NCBI GenBank assembly: GCA_012840465.1
Contig: DULJ01000050.1
Coordinates: forward strand, 1-33,388
Reading direction: 5' to 3'
DNA from: Caryophanales bacterium
GTDB taxonomy: Bacteria; Bacillota; Bacilli; Bacillales; Bacillaceae_J
Length of the DNA: 33,388 nucleotides
A model generated the notes under the pieces. The model had not been told where the DNA came from, searched no databases, and saw nothing but the letters and a program-made list of their open reading frames with translations. Below are positions 1 through 12,299 of the stretch, in pieces. The stretch's first letter is position 1. Each line of letters opens with the position of its first letter. Position numbers and translations under genes: made by a program.

Positions 1-46
1 ATATTTGTTTTATTACACCACTTTTTCGCTGTTTTTGTTTACTCAT
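1..46 (-). CDS. Possible partial ORF of unknown function, cut by the left edge
   Basis: An ATG at 46-44 is followed by 14 further open codons (MSKQKQRKSGVIKQI) before the window ends. An AGGAGT-type ribosome binding site at 55-60 is about 8 nt upstream, and a promoter-like pair lies at 76-104. It is downstream of the tuf terminator, so it would be a separate transcription unit. I do not recognise the peptide. It is not the start of S10 (rpsJ), which lies further downstream of tuf in B. subtilis. With only 15 codons visible the reading frame may not be real. Confidence 0.4.
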   Translation of the reverse strand, partial: MSKQKQRKSGVIKQI

Positions 47-75
47 TACAAGTCACTCCTATTATTTATACGAAC

Positions 76-104
76 ATTTTACCGAACAATTATCCACAAG
101 TCGA
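76..104 (-). promoter_or_regulatory. Candidate SigA promoter for the left-edge ORF
   Basis: Reading the minus strand, a -35-like TCGACT (99-104) is separated by 17 nt from a -10-like TAAAAT (76-81). It lies after the tuf terminator and before the ribosome binding site of the partial ORF. The -35 matches the consensus at only four of six positions. Confidence 0.4.
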
Positions 105-127
105 GAATTTTATAATTTCCTAAACAA

Positions 128-167
128 CAAAAAAAGAAAGCAACCAGTTCGTTCTGACTGCTTTCTT
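128..167 (-). terminator. Rho-independent terminator of the tuf operon
   Basis: On the minus strand AGAAAGCA pairs with TGCTTTCT, extended by GTCAG/CTGGT, and is followed by a run of seven Ts. It begins about 12 nt after the tuf stop codon and is the strongest terminator at this end of the window, so it closes the rplGB-rpsL-rpsG-fusA-tuf unit. Confidence 0.93.
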
Positions 168-179
168 CTATTATATTAA

Positions 180-1367
180 TTACTCAATGATTGTCGCAAC
201 AACGCCAGCGCCTACTGTACGTCCACCTTCACGGATTGAGAATTTTGTACCTTCTTCAATCGCTACTGTAGTGATTAGTTCTACAGTCATTTCGATATTA
301 TCACCAGGCATTACCATTTCAGTACCTTCTGGTAACTTGATGATTCCAGTTACGTCAGTTGTACGGAAATAGAACTGCGGACGATAGTTTGAGAAGAATG
401 GAGTATGACGTCCGCCTTCTTCTTTTGATAATACGTAAACTTCAGCTTTGAAAGTTTTGTGCGGTGTAATTGTACCTGGCTTAGCAAGTACTTGACCACG
501 TTGGATGTCATCACGTGCAACACCGCGAAGTAATGCACCGATGTTGTCTCCAGCTTCTGCATAGTCAAGAAGCTTACGGAACATTTCTACACCAGTAACA
601 GTTGTGCTCTTAGCTTCTTCAGCTAGACCAACGATTTCAACTACGTCACCCACTTTAACTTGTCCGCGCTCTACGCGTCCAGTAGCAACTGTACCACGAC
701 CAGTGATTGAGAATACGTCCTCAACTGGCATCATGAATGGCTTATCAGTGTCACGAACTGGGTCTGGAATATAGCTGTCAACAGCATCCATTAGTTCATG
801 GATTTTAGCTTCCCACTCAGGTTCTCCTTCAAGAGCTTTAAGAGCAGAACCTTTAATTACAGGGATTTCATCGCCTGGGAAGTCATACTCAGTAAGTAAG
901 TCACGAACTTCCATTTCTACTAATTCTAATAATTCTTCGTCGTCAACCATGTCACACTTGTTCATGAATACTACAAGGTAAGGAACACCTACTTGACGAG
1001 AAAGTAAGATGTGCTCACGAGTTTGTGGCATTGGACCATCAGTAGCAGATACTACTAGAATACCGCCGTCCATTTGAGCAGCACCAGTGATCATGTTTTT
1101 TACGTAGTCAGCGTGTCCTGGGCAGTCTACGTGTGCATAGTGACGCTTTTCAGTTTCGTATTCAACGTGAGAAGTAGAAATTGTGATTCCACGCTCTTTT
1201 TCTTCTGGAGCCCCGTCAATTTGGTCATATCCGCGTGCTTCTGCACCGCCAGTTTTTGCAAGTACGTTTGTAATAGCAGCAGTAAGAGTTGTTTTACCAT
1301 GGTCAACGTGTCCAATTGTACCGATGTTAACATGCGGCTTTGAACGGTCAAATTTAGCTTTTGCCAT
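180..1367 (-). CDS. tuf: Translation elongation factor Tu
   Basis: EF-Tu is the GTPase that carries aminoacyl-tRNA to the ribosomal A site in the cytoplasm. The 395-residue protein has the usual family length. The G-domain motifs are intact: P-loop GHVDHGKT at 19-26, DCPGH at 81-85 and NKCD at 136-139, followed by the two beta-barrel domains with the conserved [14 protein letters not shown] stretch near 220. The ATG at 1367 has an AAGGAGGAAA site about 6 nt upstream. It is the last gene of the str-type operon, 129 nt after fusA, and a strong terminator follows. The spacer from fusA holds a perfect small hairpin but no convincing promoter. Confidence 0.99.
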   Translation of the reverse strand: MAKAKFDRSKPHVNIGTIGHVDHGKTTLTAAITNVLAKTGGAEARGYDQIDGAPEEKERGITISTSHVEYETEKRHYAHVDCPGHADYVKNMITGAAQMDGGILVVSATDGPMPQTREHILLSRQVGVPYLVVFMNKCDMVDDEELLELVEMEVRDLLTEYDFPGDEIPVIKGSALKALEGEPEWEAKIHELMDAVDSYIPDPVRDTDKPFMMPVEDVFSITGRGTVATGRVERGQVKVGDVVEIVGLAEEAKSTTVTGVEMFRKLLDYAEAGDNIGALLRGVARDDIQRGQVLAKPGTITPHKTFKAEVYVLSKEEGGRHTPFFSNYRPQFYFRTTDVTGIIKLPEGTEMVMPGDNIEMTVELITTVAIEEGTKFSIREGGRTVGAGVVATIIE

Positions 1368-1425
1368 TAGAGATTTCCTCCTTAAAATTTATATGATTTA
1401 TTGTGTCTTTATATATGTAAGTGAC

Positions 1426-1444
1426 GGGAATTCAAAGAATTCCC
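1426..1444 (-). other. Perfect 8-bp hairpin in the fusA-tuf spacer
   Basis: GGGAATTC and GAATTCCC flank a 3-nt loop. No T-run follows on the minus strand, so it is not a normal terminator. It sits about 55 nt upstream of the tuf start and could be an mRNA processing or stabilising element for the very abundant tuf message; that role is inference. Confidence 0.55.
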
Positions 1445-1496
1445 AATAACCAACTTACTATAAGATTTAAATTAATGCAATGATCAAATGGACTGA

Positions 1497-3575
1497 TTAT
1501 GCACCGGTATTTTTCTTGATAATTTCCTCGGAGATTGACTTAGGAACCTCTTCGTAATGATCAAAGTGCATTGAGTAAGTCCCGCGCCCTTGAGTGTTTG
1601 AACGTAATGCAGTTGCATAACCAAACATTTCAGAAAGTGGAACCAGCGCTCGAACTACTTGAGCATTACCACGAGCATCCATACCTTCAACACGTCCGCG
1701 ACGTGAAGTTACATCCCCCATGATATCACCCATGTATTCCTCTGGGATTACGATTTCAACCTTCATCATAGGCTCTAGTAGAACTGGGTTACATTTTGTT
1801 TTAGCATTTTTAAGAGCTAAGGAAGCAGCAACTTTAAACGCCATTTCATTTGAGTCTACATCGTGGTATGAACCATCGAATAATGTAGCTTTAACGTCAA
1901 TTAATGGATAGCCTGCAAGGACACCGTTTTGTAATGCACCTTCTAATCCTGATTGGATTGCTGGTACGTATTCTCTAGGAACAACACCACCAACGATAGC
2001 ATTAACGAATTCAAAGCCTTTGCCTTCCTCATTAGGTTCGAATTTAATCCATACGTGACCGTATTGTCCACGTCCACCTGACTGACGTACGAATTTGCCT
2101 TCAACTTCAGCCATTTGACGGAATGTTTCACGATAAGAAACCTGTGGTGCACCCACGTTAGCTTCGACTTTGAATTCGCGTCTCATACGATCAACAATGA
2201 CATCTAAATGAAGCTCACCCATACCAGAGATGATAGTTTGTCCTGTTTCAGGGTTAGTTTCTGTACGGAAGGTCGGGTCCTCTTCAGCAAGCTTTTGTAA
2301 AGCAATACCCATTTTATCTTGGTCTGCTTTAGACTTAGGCTCAACTGATAAAGAGATAACTGGCTCTGGGAACTCCATAGATTCAAGAATAACTCCATTC
2401 TTTTCATCACAAAGAGTATCACCAGTTGTAGTATCTTTCAAACCAACAGCCGCTGCGATATCCCCCGCATGTACTTGCGTGATTTCCTCACGGTGGTTAG
2501 CGTGCATTTGAAGGATACGTCCTACACGCTCACGCTTTCCTTTTGTTGAGTTTAATACATAAGAACCAGAGTTTAAGATACCTGAATATACGCGGAAGAA
2601 TGTAAGCTTACCAACGTATGGGTCAGTCATAATCTTAAATGCCAATGCTGAGAATGGCTCTTCATCACTTGCGTGACGTTCAGTCTCTTCGCCTGTGTCA
2701 GGTAATGTCCCTTTAATTGAAGGGATATCAACTGGTGCTGGTAAATAATCGATAACAGCATCAAGCATTAACTGAACACCTTTGTTCTTAAATGCAGTAC
2801 CGCAAAGTACTGGGTAGAATTCAACACTTAATGTACCTTTACGAATAGCGGCTTTAATTTCATCATTAGTAAACTCTTCGCCTTCAAGATACTTCATCAT
2901 TAATTCTTCATCAAATTCTGCTGCTGCTTCAATTAATTTTCCACGATATTCTTCAGCTAAATCTTTCATATCTTCAGGGATATCAGTTATTGTGATATCT
3001 GTTCCAAGGTCATTACCGTACATTGTAGCTTTCATTTCAATAAGGTCAATAATCCCTCTGAACTGATCTTCAGCTCCGATTGGTAATTGAATTGGATGTG
3101 CATTTGCAGCAAGACGATCATGAAGTGTTTTAACTGAATATAAGAAGTCCGCACCCATTTTGTCCATTTTATTTACAAATACGATACGCGGAACTCCATA
3201 AGTTGTTGCTTGACGCCAAACTGTTTCAGTTTGCGGTTCTACACCTGATTGTGCATCTAACACTGTTACCGCACCATCCAGTACACGAAGTGAACGTTCA
3301 ACTTCAACAGTGAAGTCTACGTGTCCTGGTGTATCAATGATGTTAACGCGGTGACCTTTCCACTGAGCGGTTGTTGCAGCAGAAGTGATTGTGATTCCAC
3401 GTTCTTGCTCCTGCTCCATCCAGTCCATTTGAGAAGCTCCTTCATGAGTTTCTCCAATTTTATGGATACGGCCAGTATAGAAAAGGATGCGCTCCGTAGT
3501 AGTTGTTTTACCAGCATCAATGTGTGCCATGATGCCAAGGTTTCGCGTATTTTCTAAGGAGAACTCTCTAGCCAT
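1497..3575 (-). CDS. fusA: Translation elongation factor G
   Basis: EF-G is the GTPase that drives ribosomal translocation and, with RRF, ribosome recycling. The 692-residue length matches the B. subtilis protein. P-loop AHIDAGKT is at 17-24, DTPGH at 81-85 and NKMD at 135-138, and the C-terminal domains IV and V are complete. The ATG at 3575 follows an AAGGAGAAG-type site. It lies 45 nt after rpsG, the classical str operon order. Nothing in the sequence suggests a second, resistance-type EF-G. Confidence 0.99.
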   Translation of the reverse strand: MAREFSLENTRNLGIMAHIDAGKTTTTERILFYTGRIHKIGETHEGASQMDWMEQEQERGITITSAATTAQWKGHRVNIIDTPGHVDFTVEVERSLRVLDGAVTVLDAQSGVEPQTETVWRQATTYGVPRIVFVNKMDKMGADFLYSVKTLHDRLAANAHPIQLPIGAEDQFRGIIDLIEMKATMYGNDLGTDITITDIPEDMKDLAEEYRGKLIEAAAEFDEELMMKYLEGEEFTNDEIKAAIRKGTLSVEFYPVLCGTAFKNKGVQLMLDAVIDYLPAPVDIPSIKGTLPDTGEETERHASDEEPFSALAFKIMTDPYVGKLTFFRVYSGILNSGSYVLNSTKGKRERVGRILQMHANHREEITQVHAGDIAAAVGLKDTTTGDTLCDEKNGVILESMEFPEPVISLSVEPKSKADQDKMGIALQKLAEEDPTFRTETNPETGQTIISGMGELHLDVIVDRMRREFKVEANVGAPQVSYRETFRQMAEVEGKFVRQSGGRGQYGHVWIKFEPNEEGKGFEFVNAIVGGVVPREYVPAIQSGLEGALQNGVLAGYPLIDVKATLFDGSYHDVDSNEMAFKVAASLALKNAKTKCNPVLLEPMMKVEIVIPEEYMGDIMGDVTSRRGRVEGMDARGNAQVVRALVPLSEMFGYATALRSNTQGRGTYSMHFDHYEEVPKSISEEIIKKNTGA

Positions 3576-3620
3576 CTATACTTCTCCTTCCTTTTTAGGA
3601 AATTAATTAGTAGGTTTATT

Positions 3621-4091
3621 TTACCAACGATAGTGTGCGAATGCTTTGTTAGCTTCTGCCATTTTGTGTGTATCTTCACGTTTCTTAACAGATGAACCAG
3701 TGTTGTTAGCTGCATCAAGGATTTCGTTCGCTAACCGCTCTTCCATTGTCTTTTCGCCGCGATTACGTGAATATTGTACTAACCAGCGTAATCCTAGAGT
3801 GCTACGACGCTCCGGACGAACTTCAACTGGAACTTGATAGTTAGCACCACCTACACGACGTGCACGAACTTCAAGCACAGGCATGATGTTCTTAAGAGCT
3901 TGTTCGAATACTTCCTTTGGATCATTGCCAGTACGTTCTTTGATGATATCAAACGCATTATAAAGAATTGTTTGAGCTTTACCTCTTTTTCCGTCAACCA
4001 TGATTTGGTTGATTAAGCGCGTGATAAGCTTTGAATTGTAAATTGGATCAGGTAATACGTCTCTACGAGTTACAGGACCTTTACGTGGCAT
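3621..4091 (-). CDS. rpsG: 30S ribosomal protein S7
   Basis: S7 is a primary assembly protein of the 30S head and contacts tRNA at the E and P sites. The 156-residue protein begins [16 protein letters not shown] and ends in AHYRW, both typical of Firmicute S7. An AAGGGAGGG ribosome binding site precedes the ATG at 4091. It lies 40 nt after rpsL and 45 nt before fusA, and is cotranscribed with them. I saw no obvious S7 autoregulatory structure in the short rpsL-rpsG spacer. Confidence 0.98.
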   Translation of the reverse strand: MPRKGPVTRRDVLPDPIYNSKLITRLINQIMVDGKRGKAQTILYNAFDIIKERTGNDPKEVFEQALKNIMPVLEVRARRVGGANYQVPVEVRPERRSTLGLRWLVQYSRNRGEKTMEERLANEILDAANNTGSSVKKREDTHKMAEANKAFAHYRW

Positions 4092-4131
4092 ATGATACCC
4101 TCCCTTCGTTAACTTTATTTAAATGTTTCCA

Positions 4132-4575
<444 letters not shown>

Positions 4576-4618
4576 TTATGTCCACATATCCAGGTGGTTC
4601 ATTTTTTAGCCAAAAACA

Positions 4619-4660
4619 ATGTTTTTGTTAGAGCGGCGTAAACCGCTCCACAAAAACATT
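4619..4660 (-). other. Strong hairpin between rplGB and rpsL (attenuator or processing site)
   Basis: On the minus strand AATGTTTTTGT, then GGAGCGG, pairs with GCCGCTC, then ACAAAAACATT, around a short loop. The stem is about 18 bp and starts 1 nt after the rplGB stop codon. GTTTTTG follows, so it could terminate weakly, stall the polymerase, or serve as an RNase processing site that sets rplGB output apart from the rest of the operon. Confidence 0.75.
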
Positions 4661-4661
4661 T

Positions 4662-4910
4662 TTAGGCTTTTATAGCAACTGTTGCAGCTCCAACTTCAAT
4701 TCCGCACGCTTTACCAAGCTTTTTCATTGAATCAACTTTTACGACCGGAATCCCATTTTCTTCTGCTGCTAGCAGTACTTTATTTGTCACACGCCGATCA
4801 GCATCATCGGCTATGATGACTTCGGACACTTCATTTTCCTTTATGGCTTTAATGGTTTGTTTTGAACCGATAACAAGCCCCTTCGCCTGTGATACTTTAT
4901 CATAAGACAT
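4662..4910 (-). CDS. rplGB: L7Ae-family kink-turn RNA-binding protein (YbxF / RplGB)
   Basis: This is an 82-residue L7Ae/L30e-family protein. The B. subtilis homologue, called YbxF or RplGB, binds kink-turn RNA and associates with ribosomes. Visible family features are the N-terminal [13 protein letters not shown], the central [16 protein letters not shown] and the hydrophobic [11 protein letters not shown] near the end. It lies between rpoC and rpsL exactly as in B. subtilis. The ATG at 4910 is preceded by GGAGGA 9-14 nt upstream. A good SigA promoter lies just before it, so it is the first gene of the str-type operon. Confidence 0.95.
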   Translation of the reverse strand: MSYDKVSQAKGLVIGSKQTIKAIKENEVSEVIIADDADRRVTNKVLLAAEENGIPVVKVDSMKKLGKACGIEVGAATVAIKA

Positions 4911-4954
4911 ATCTGGATATCCTCCAAAGCATCTGTAATAAAAACACCTTTGTT

Positions 4955-4983
4955 ATAGTAACATTCACAGGAAATAAAGTCAA
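4955..4983 (-). promoter_or_regulatory. SigA promoter for rplGB-rpsL-rpsG-fusA-tuf
   Basis: TTGACT (4978-4983), a 17-nt spacer and TACTAT (4955-4960) on the minus strand form a near-consensus SigA promoter. It starts 8 nt beyond the rpoC stop codon. There is no strong terminator after rpoC, so readthrough from rpoBC probably adds to it. Confidence 0.8.
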
Positions 4984-4991
4984 TAGGCAAT

Positions 4992-7900
4992 TTACTCCCT
5001 TGGGATCAAATCCTTATCTTCAATTGAAGAACGCACGCTATCATTAAGTTTATCATACCTAACTTTTCGATATCTTGTCATCCCTGTACCTGCCGGAACA
5101 AGCTTACCGATGATAACATTTTCTTTAAGACCTAACAATTCATCACGCTTTCCTTTGATCGCAGCATCTGTTAATACTCTTGTTGTTTCTTGGAATGATG
5201 CGGCTGATAGGAACGATTCAGTTTCTAGAGATGCCTTGGTTATACCAAGAAGAACCGGTCTTGCGACAGCTGGGCGACCACCCTGCAATAGGACGGATTT
5301 ATTAGCTTCTTTAAACTGATGGATATCGAGTAATGAACCTGGAAGCACATCACTATCACCAGCATCAACAACACGAACTTTACGAAGCATTTGGCGAACC
5401 ATAACTTCAACGTGTTTATCACCAATTTCTACCCCTTGCATACGATAAACCTTCTGCACTTCGCGTAGCAAGTATTCCTGAACCCCATCGACACCACGGA
5501 CTTTTAATAATTCCTTAGGATCAATTGAACCTTCCGTCAATTCTTGTCCGGCAACTACTCGGTCTCCTTCAGCAACTTTCAGTCTTGAACCATACGGAGT
5601 TGTATAGGAGCGGCTTTCAACATCGCCTTGAACAACAATTTCTTGCTTATCTTTAACTTCACTGATTTGTGAAATAATACCTGGTATTTCAGAAATAACA
5701 GATTGACCTTTAGGATTACGCGCTTCGAATAATTCTTGAATACGCGGCAAACCTTGCGTAATATCGTCTCCCGCAACACCACCGGTATGGAATGTACGCA
5801 TCGTTAACTGCGTACCAGGCTCCCCAATTGATTGAGCGGCAATTATACCTACTGCCTCTCCAACTTCCACATCTTGACCAGTTGCTAGGTTGCGACCATA
5901 ACACTTCTTACAAACACCAGCACGAGTATCGCAATTAAATACCGAACGGATTTTAACCTGTTCTACTCCTGCATTTACAATCTTTGTAGCGATGTCCTCA
6001 GTAATTAGTTCATTGCGTTTAATAATGACTTCATTTGTTTCAGGATGCTTAACCAATTCAAAAGATGTACGTCCAACTAAACGTTCATATAAGTTTTCAA
6101 TTGTTTCTGTACCATCTTTAAGCGCACTAACAATTAAGCCCCGGTCTGTTTTACAGTCATCTTCACGAACAATTACATCCTGCGCAACATCAACAAGACG
6201 TCTTGTTAAATAGCCTGAGTCAGCTGTCTTTAACGCTGTATCGGCTAGACCTTTACGAGCACCATGGGTAGAGATAAAGTACTCCAATACGGTTAAACCT
6301 TCACGGAAGCTTGATTTAATTGGCAACTCAATAATACGTCCAGCCGGGTTAGCCATGAGACCACGCATACCTGCCAGCTGAGTAAAGTTAGAGGCGTTAC
6401 CACGAGCACCTGAGTCACTCATCATGAAAATTGGATTCGATATATCTAAGCTATCCATTAGTTTTTTCTGGATCTCGTCCTTTGCCGTACTCCAAATTGA
6501 GATTACACGGTCATAGCGCTCTTCATCTGTGATTAGGCCACGTCTAAACTGTTTCAAAACACTTGCTATTTTATCTTCAGCTTTCGCGAGAATCACCTGT
6601 TTTTCTGGTAATACAACAATGTCAGCAACACCAACTGTAATGCCAGCTTTTGAAGAATATTTAAAGCCAAGATCCTTCATGCGGTCTAACATTTTTGAAG
6701 TTTCAGTGATATGGAATCTCTTGAATACTTCAGCGATAATATTTCCTAAATACTTTTTCTTAAAAGGTGACACTAAGTCACGGCTTTTTATTTCTTCTTT
6801 GATATTTGTTCCAACTGGGACAAAGTATTTTTCAGACGTTTTAACCTCTAAGTTTTCCTTCGTCGGCTCATTAATATATGGGAACGACTTTGGCAGGATT
6901 TCATTGAAAATCAATTTGCCTATAGTTGTTAATAGCAACATTCCGTTTTGCTCAGCCGTAAATGTTGAATTATTCAAGGAACTAGCAGCTACCGCAACAC
7001 GTGTATGTAAATGCACGTAACCGTTATAATAAGCAATCAGTGCTTCGTTAGTATCCTTGAAAACCATCCCTTCACCAACGGCACCGGCACGTTCAATTGT
7101 TAAATAGTAATTTCCAAGAACCATATCCTGTGATGGCGTAACAACTGGTTTTCCATCTTTAGGATTCAAGATGTTTTGAGCAGCAAGCATCAATAATCTT
7201 GCCTCGGCCTGCGCTTCTGCAGACAATGGTACGTGAACAGCCATTTGGTCTCCATCGAAGTCAGCGTTATAAGCTGTACATACTAACGGATGGAGGCGAA
7301 TTGCACGACCTTCAACAAGTGTAGGTTCAAATGCCTGAATACCTAATCTATGCAGTGTAGGGGCACGGTTCAATAGAACTGGGTGTTCTTTAATAACCTC
7401 TTCCAACACGTCCCATACCTCAGGCTGAACTCTCTCAATCTTACGCTTAGCACTCTTAATATTATGGGCCAACCCTTTTCCAACAAGCTCCTTCATAACA
7501 AACGGCTTGAATAGCTCGAGTGCCATTTCCTTCGGTAAACCACATTGGTACATTTTAAGGTTTGGACCTACTACGATTACTGAACGACCAGAGTAGTCAA
7601 CACGTTTACCTAAAAGGTTTTGACGGAAACGTCCTTGCTTCCCTTTTAACATATGTGACAATGACTTCAACGGACGATTTCCCGGTCCGGTTACAGGTCG
7701 ACCACGGCGGCCATTATCAATCAATGCATCAACCGCTTCCTGCAACATTCTTTTTTCATTTTGAACGATAATGCTTGGAGCACCTAAATCTAATAGGCGC
7801 TTTAGGCGGTTATTACGGTTGATCACCCGACGATATAGGTCGTTGAGGTCAGACGTAGCAAAACGGCCGCCATCTAATTGAACCATTGGGCGCAATTCCG

Positions 7901-8606
7901 GCGGAATAACCGGAAGAACATCTAGTATCATCCATGATGGATCATTTCCAGAGTTACGGAAGGCTTCAAGGACTTCTAAACGCTTAATCGCACGTGTACG
8001 TCGTTGCCCTTGAGCAGTACGCAGTTCTTCTTTTAATTGATCTACTTCTTTATCTAAATCGATATCTTGTAACAGCTTACGGATCGCTTCAGCTCCCATT
8101 TGGGCTTGGAAGGATTGACCGTACTTTTCGCGATATGTTCTATATTCCTTCTCTGATAGCAGCTGTTTCTTTTCTAACGCTGTATTTCCTGCATCAGTTA
8201 CTACATAAGATGCAAAGTAAATGACTTCTTCAAGCGCACGGGGAGACATATCCAAAGCTAAGCCCATACGACTTGGGATCCCCTTGAAATACCAAATATG
8301 TGATACAGGTGCAGCCAATTCGATATGACCCATACGGTCACGACGAACCTTAGCACGTGTTACCTCAACACCACAGCGATCACATACAACACCTTTATAA
8401 CGCACTCGTTTATACTTTCCGCAATGACATTCCCAGTCCTTTGTTGGACCAAAAATACGTTCACAGAATAAGCCGTCTTTTTCCGGCTTTAACGTACGGT
8501 AATTAATTGTTTCCGGTTTTTTAACTTCTCCAAATGACCATGAACGGATTTTGTCAGGTGAAGCCAAACCAATTTTCATATATTCAAAGTTATTTACATC
8601 CAGCAA
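4992..8606 (-). CDS. rpoC: DNA-directed RNA polymerase subunit beta'
   Basis: This is the largest catalytic subunit of RNA polymerase, 1204 residues long. The N-terminal zinc ribbon is intact (C60, C62, C75, C78). The catalytic Mg-binding loop NADFDGDQM lies near residue 450. A second zinc cluster ([11 protein letters not shown]) is near 880-890, followed by the [20 protein letters not shown] region. It starts at a TTG (8604-8606) with GGGAGGT about 9 nt upstream; the MLDVNNFEY start agrees with the family. It lies 98 nt after rpoB. The C-terminal tail after KYRKVR-like residues is the most divergent part compared with B. subtilis, as is usual. Confidence 0.99.
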   Translation of the reverse strand: MLDVNNFEYMKIGLASPDKIRSWSFGEVKKPETINYRTLKPEKDGLFCERIFGPTKDWECHCGKYKRVRYKGVVCDRCGVEVTRAKVRRDRMGHIELAAPVSHIWYFKGIPSRMGLALDMSPRALEEVIYFASYVVTDAGNTALEKKQLLSEKEYRTYREKYGQSFQAQMGAEAIRKLLQDIDLDKEVDQLKEELRTAQGQRRTRAIKRLEVLEAFRNSGNDPSWMILDVLPVIPPELRPMVQLDGGRFATSDLNDLYRRVINRNNRLKRLLDLGAPSIIVQNEKRMLQEAVDALIDNGRRGRPVTGPGNRPLKSLSHMLKGKQGRFRQNLLGKRVDYSGRSVIVVGPNLKMYQCGLPKEMALELFKPFVMKELVGKGLAHNIKSAKRKIERVQPEVWDVLEEVIKEHPVLLNRAPTLHRLGIQAFEPTLVEGRAIRLHPLVCTAYNADFDGDQMAVHVPLSAEAQAEARLLMLAAQNILNPKDGKPVVTPSQDMVLGNYYLTIERAGAVGEGMVFKDTNEALIAYYNGYVHLHTRVAVAASSLNNSTFTAEQNGMLLLTTIGKLIFNEILPKSFPYINEPTKENLEVKTSEKYFVPVGTNIKEEIKSRDLVSPFKKKYLGNIIAEVFKRFHITETSKMLDRMKDLGFKYSSKAGITVGVADIVVLPEKQVILAKAEDKIASVLKQFRRGLITDEERYDRVISIWSTAKDEIQKKLMDSLDISNPIFMMSDSGARGNASNFTQLAGMRGLMANPAGRIIELPIKSSFREGLTVLEYFISTHGARKGLADTALKTADSGYLTRRLVDVAQDVIVREDDCKTDRGLIVSALKDGTETIENLYERLVGRTSFELVKHPETNEVIIKRNELITEDIATKIVNAGVEQVKIRSVFNCDTRAGVCKKCYGRNLATGQDVEVGEAVGIIAAQSIGEPGTQLTMRTFHTGGVAGDDITQGLPRIQELFEARNPKGQSVISEIPGIISQISEVKDKQEIVVQGDVESRSYTTPYGSRLKVAEGDRVVAGQELTEGSIDPKELLKVRGVDGVQEYLLREVQKVYRMQGVEIGDKHVEVMVRQMLRKVRVVDAGDSDVLPGSLLDIHQFKEANKSVLLQGGRPAVARPVLLGITKASLETESFLSAASFQETTRVLTDAAIKGKRDELLGLKENVIIGKLVPAGTGMTRYRKVRYDKLNDSVRSSIEDKDLIPRE

Positions 8607-8638
8607 GGGGCCTACCTCCCTTATAAAGTGAAACTATA

Positions 8639-8675
8639 GACTGCCTCAGAATTTATACACTGAGACAGCCTAGTC
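8639..8675 (-). other. Intercistronic hairpin between rpoB and rpoC
   Basis: On the minus strand GACTaGGCTGtCTCAG pairs with CTGAGgCAGtC across a 10-nt loop. No T-run follows, so it is unlikely to terminate. A structured rpoB-rpoC spacer could be an RNase III-type or RNase Y processing site or could protect the rpoC message; the function is inference. Confidence 0.6.
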
Positions 8676-8704
8676 GTTTTCATTGCAATTATAATTAGTG
8701 GTAA

Positions 8705-11700
8705 TTATTCAACAGGTGTAACATCTTTTTCTTCAGTAAGGGTCGATTCATTTGTGTCTAATACAGCAACATCGCGCCCTTCTTCTTCATCGTCCAAATC
8801 GCGTAATTCAATTTCCTCTTCATCACTAGATAGCATCTTAACATCCATACCCAAGCTTTGAAGTTCTTTAATTAAAACCTTAAAGGATTCAGGCACCCCT
8901 GGTTCAGGTACACTTTCACCTTTAACAATGGCTTCATACGTCTTCACACGTCCTACAACGTCATCGGACTTAACAGTTAAAATTTCTTGTAATGTATAAG
9001 CAGCCCCATACGCTTCAAGCGCCCATACTTCCATTTCTCCGAAACGCTGTCCGCCAAATTGTGCTTTACCACCAAGAGGCTGTTGCGTAACAAGCGAATA
9101 TGGTCCAGTAGAACGAGCATGAAGTTTGTCGTCAACCATGTGAGCAAGCTTAATCATATACATGATCCCTACTGATACACGGTTATCAAATGGTTCGCCA
9201 GTACGGCCATCATAAAGGATCGTTTTAGCATCTCTAGCCATTCCAGCTTCTTCGATTGTTGCCCAAACATCCTCTTCAGTTGCGCCATCAAATACTGGCG
9301 ATGCCACATGGATTCCTAGATAACGCGCTGCCATACCTAAGTGCAATTCAAGAACCTGCCCGATATTCATACGAGATGGTACACCAAGTGGATTTAACAT
9401 GATATCAATCGGAGTTCCATCCGGTAAGAAAGGCATATCCTCTTCAGGAAGTATCCTTGAAATTACCCCTTTGTTACCATGGCGTCCTGCCATCTTATCG
9501 CCTTCATGAATTTTACGCTTCTGTACGATAAAGACACGAACTAACTGGTTAACGCCAGGAGGCAATTCATCTCCATCTTCACGGTTGAAGATTCTTACAT
9601 CTAAAATAATACCGCCGCCACCATGTGGTACCCGAAGTGATGTATCACGTACTTCACGAGCCTTTTCACCGAAAATAGCATGCAGTAATCTTTCTTCAGC
9701 AGTTAGTTCTGTTACGCCCTTTGGCGTTACTTTTCCAACTAACAAATCTCCATCTTTAACCTCAGCACCGATTCGGATTATTCCTCTTTCGTCAAGATTA
9801 CGAAGCGCATCTTCACCGACATTCGGAATATCTCTAGTGATTTCCTCTGGTCCGAGCTTCGTGTCACGTGCTTCGGATTCATACTCTTCAATGTGGATCG
9901 ATGTATAAACATCATCCTTTACAAGGCGCTCACTCATAATAATGGCATCCTCATAGTTATATCCGTCCCATGTCATAAAGCCTACTAGCACATTTCGTCC
10001 TAACGCTAGTTCACCCTTATCCATTGACGGACCATCAGCAAGAATTTCTCTTTTTTTAACTTCATCACCAACTGAAACAATGGGTCGTTGGTTATAGCAT
10101 GTACCTTGGTTTGAACGTTTGAATTTCAACAGTTCATATTTATCAAGGTTTCCTTTTACAGTTTGACCATCTACCTCTGAGAGCCTGCGAACATGGACAA
10201 AACCTGCTTCCACATGCTCAACAACCCCATCATACTTACAAATAACAGCAGCGCCGGAGTCTTTACCGTCTACATATTCCATACCAGTTCCAACAATTGG
10301 CGCTTCCGGATTCATTAATGGAACAGCTTGACGTTGCATGTTCGCCCCCATTAACGCACGGTTTGAGTCATCGTTTTCTAAGAAAGGAATACACGCAGTT
10401 GCCGCAGATACTACCTGTTTAGGTGAAACGTCCATATAGTCCACTCGGTCTTTTTTGACTACTGTATTTTCACCACGGAAACGCACAACAACTTCGTCAT
10501 CAAGGAATTCACCTTCATCTGAAAGGCGAGCATTTGCTTGCGCAACAATATAATTATCCTCTTCATCTGCAGTTAAGTAATCGATTTGATTAGTAACCTT
10601 ACCTGTTTCTGGATCGACCCGGCGGTATGGTGTTTCGATAAAACCAAATGTATTTACTTTTGCATAGGAAGACAGTGAGTTAATCAATCCAATATTCGGA
10701 CCTTCCGGTGTTTCAATTGGACACATACGACCGTAGTGCGAGTAGTGAACATCACGAACTTCCATTCCAGCGCGTTCACGAGTTAATCCACCTGGACCTA
10801 ACGCAGATAAACGACGTTTGTGAGTCAACTCTGCAAGCGGATTTGTTTGGTCCATAAATTGTGAAAGCTGTGAGCTTCCGAAGAATTCTTTAATCGCCGC
10901 GATCACTGGGCGAATATTAATTAATGCCTGCGGTGTAATATTATTTGCGTCTTGAATAGACATCCGTTCACGTACAACACGTTCCATACGGGAAAGACCA
11001 ATTCTAAATTGGTTTTGTAAAAGCTCCCCAACAGAACGCAAACGACGGTTACCTAAATGGTCGATATCGTCTGTATTCCCTACTTGATGTAAAAGATTAA
11101 AGAAATAACTGATAGACGCAAGAATATCGGCGGGTGTAATGTTTTTTATGCTTACATCGATGTTAGAATTGCCAATGACATTGATCACTTTTTCTCCATC
11201 TTGATCCTTTGGAGCATAAATTTTGATGGATTGAACAGTGATATCCTCATCAATGACGCCGCCGTGTGGCTTCAAAACTTTAAAACCAATATTCTTTTCA
11301 AGATAAGGTAGAATTCTATCAAGCATACGGCGATCTAACACCGCGCCTTTTTCAACCAACACTTCTCCTGTTTCTGGATCTACTAAAGTTTCAGCAACAC
11401 GTTGGTTAAACAAACGATTTTTAATATGAAGCTTCTTATTAATCTTGTAACGTCCAACATTTGCCAAGTCATAACGTTTTGGATCAAAGAAGCGTGAAAT
11501 TAATAAGCTTTTAGCGTTTTCTACTGTAGGTGGTTCACCGGGGCGAAGTCGCTCGTAGATTTCCAACAAAGCCTTTTCGGTAGTCTCTGTATTATCTTTG
11601 TCAAGCGTATTTCTTAAATACTCATTCTCACCCAGTAAATCAATAATTTCTTGGTCATTACCAAAGCCAAGAGCACGCAATAGAACAGTTACGGGTAATT

Positions 11701-12265
11701 TACGCGTACGATCAATACGGACATAAACTACATCTTTCGCATCAGTTTCATATTCAAGCCAAGCCCCACGGTTCGGGATTACAGTAGCTGTAAAACCCCT
11801 TTTACCATTTTTGTCAATCTTACCACTATAGTAGACACTTGGTGAGCGAACAAGCTGAGAAACGATTACGCGTTCAGCCCCGTTAATAACAAAGGTTCCT
11901 GTTTCTGTCATTAAAGGGAAGTCACCCATAAATACATCTTGTTCTTTTACTTCACCTGTTTCCTTGTTGATTAAACGGACCTTCACTCTTAAAGGTGCAG
12001 AGTATGTAACATCTCGTTGTTTTGATTCACCAACAGAATATTTTGGCTCACCTAAACTATAATCAATAAATTCAAGTGATAGGTTACCAGTAAAATCCTC
12101 AATCGGAGAAATATCCTGGAACATTTCTCTGAGCCCCTCATCTAGGAACCATTCATAAGATGAGAGTTGAATTTCGATAAGATTTGGTAATTCTAGCACC
12201 TCGCTAATACGCGCATAACTTCTGCGCTGGCGGTGGCGTCCATACTGAATTAGTTGACCCGTCAA
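8705..12265 (-). CDS. rpoB: DNA-directed RNA polymerase subunit beta
   Basis: This is the beta subunit of RNA polymerase, 1186 residues from the chosen start. I chose the TTG at 12263-12265 ([19 protein letters not shown]) because it matches the B. subtilis start and lies 6-7 nt from GAGGGGTG. The in-frame GTG at 12274 overlaps that Shine-Dalgarno and would give three extra residues. The rifampicin cluster ([30 protein letters not shown] in the family, here near 460-490) is wild type at the usual resistance positions. The tail is acidic ([15 protein letters not shown]), as in other Bacillaceae. It has its own promoter at 12465-12493. Confidence 0.99.
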   Translation of the reverse strand: MTGQLIQYGRHRQRRSYARISEVLELPNLIEIQLSSYEWFLDEGLREMFQDISPIEDFTGNLSLEFIDYSLGEPKYSVGESKQRDVTYSAPLRVKVRLINKETGEVKEQDVFMGDFPLMTETGTFVINGAERVIVSQLVRSPSVYYSGKIDKNGKRGFTATVIPNRGAWLEYETDAKDVVYVRIDRTRKLPVTVLLRALGFGNDQEIIDLLGENEYLRNTLDKDNTETTEKALLEIYERLRPGEPPTVENAKSLLISRFFDPKRYDLANVGRYKINKKLHIKNRLFNQRVAETLVDPETGEVLVEKGAVLDRRMLDRILPYLEKNIGFKVLKPHGGVIDEDITVQSIKIYAPKDQDGEKVINVIGNSNIDVSIKNITPADILASISYFFNLLHQVGNTDDIDHLGNRRLRSVGELLQNQFRIGLSRMERVVRERMSIQDANNITPQALINIRPVIAAIKEFFGSSQLSQFMDQTNPLAELTHKRRLSALGPGGLTRERAGMEVRDVHYSHYGRMCPIETPEGPNIGLINSLSSYAKVNTFGFIETPYRRVDPETGKVTNQIDYLTADEEDNYIVAQANARLSDEGEFLDDEVVVRFRGENTVVKKDRVDYMDVSPKQVVSAATACIPFLENDDSNRALMGANMQRQAVPLMNPEAPIVGTGMEYVDGKDSGAAVICKYDGVVEHVEAGFVHVRRLSEVDGQTVKGNLDKYELLKFKRSNQGTCYNQRPIVSVGDEVKKREILADGPSMDKGELALGRNVLVGFMTWDGYNYEDAIIMSERLVKDDVYTSIHIEEYESEARDTKLGPEEITRDIPNVGEDALRNLDERGIIRIGAEVKDGDLLVGKVTPKGVTELTAEERLLHAIFGEKAREVRDTSLRVPHGGGGIILDVRIFNREDGDELPPGVNQLVRVFIVQKRKIHEGDKMAGRHGNKGVISRILPEEDMPFLPDGTPIDIMLNPLGVPSRMNIGQVLELHLGMAARYLGIHVASPVFDGATEEDVWATIEEAGMARDAKTILYDGRTGEPFDNRVSVGIMYMIKLAHMVDDKLHARSTGPYSLVTQQPLGGKAQFGGQRFGEMEVWALEAYGAAYTLQEILTVKSDDVVGRVKTYEAIVKGESVPEPGVPESFKVLIKELQSLGMDVKMLSSDEEEIELRDLDDEEEGRDVAVLDTNESTLTEEKDVTPVE

Positions 12266-12279
12266 CTGATTCACCCCTC

Positions 12280-12299
12280 AAAATAAAACGTTTTATTTT
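12280..12299. repeat. Perfect 20-nt palindrome next to the rpoB ribosome binding site
   Basis: AAAATAAAAC is followed directly by its reverse complement GTTTTATTTT. The palindrome ends about 2 nt upstream of the GAGGGG Shine-Dalgarno of rpoB. It could bind a protein in DNA or fold into an AT-rich hairpin in the leader RNA. Confidence 0.7.

Noticed and set aside
1445-1496. Separate promoter for tuf in the fusA-tuf spacer
   Set aside because: TTGATC and TTGCAT do not pair with the nearby TATAGT at an acceptable spacing (19 and 12 nt).
6529-7020. Plus-strand ORF of 163 codons inside rpoC
   Set aside because: It is antisense to a highly conserved part of rpoC, has no ribosome binding site and no recognisable protein features. 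It reflects the codon pattern of rpoC.
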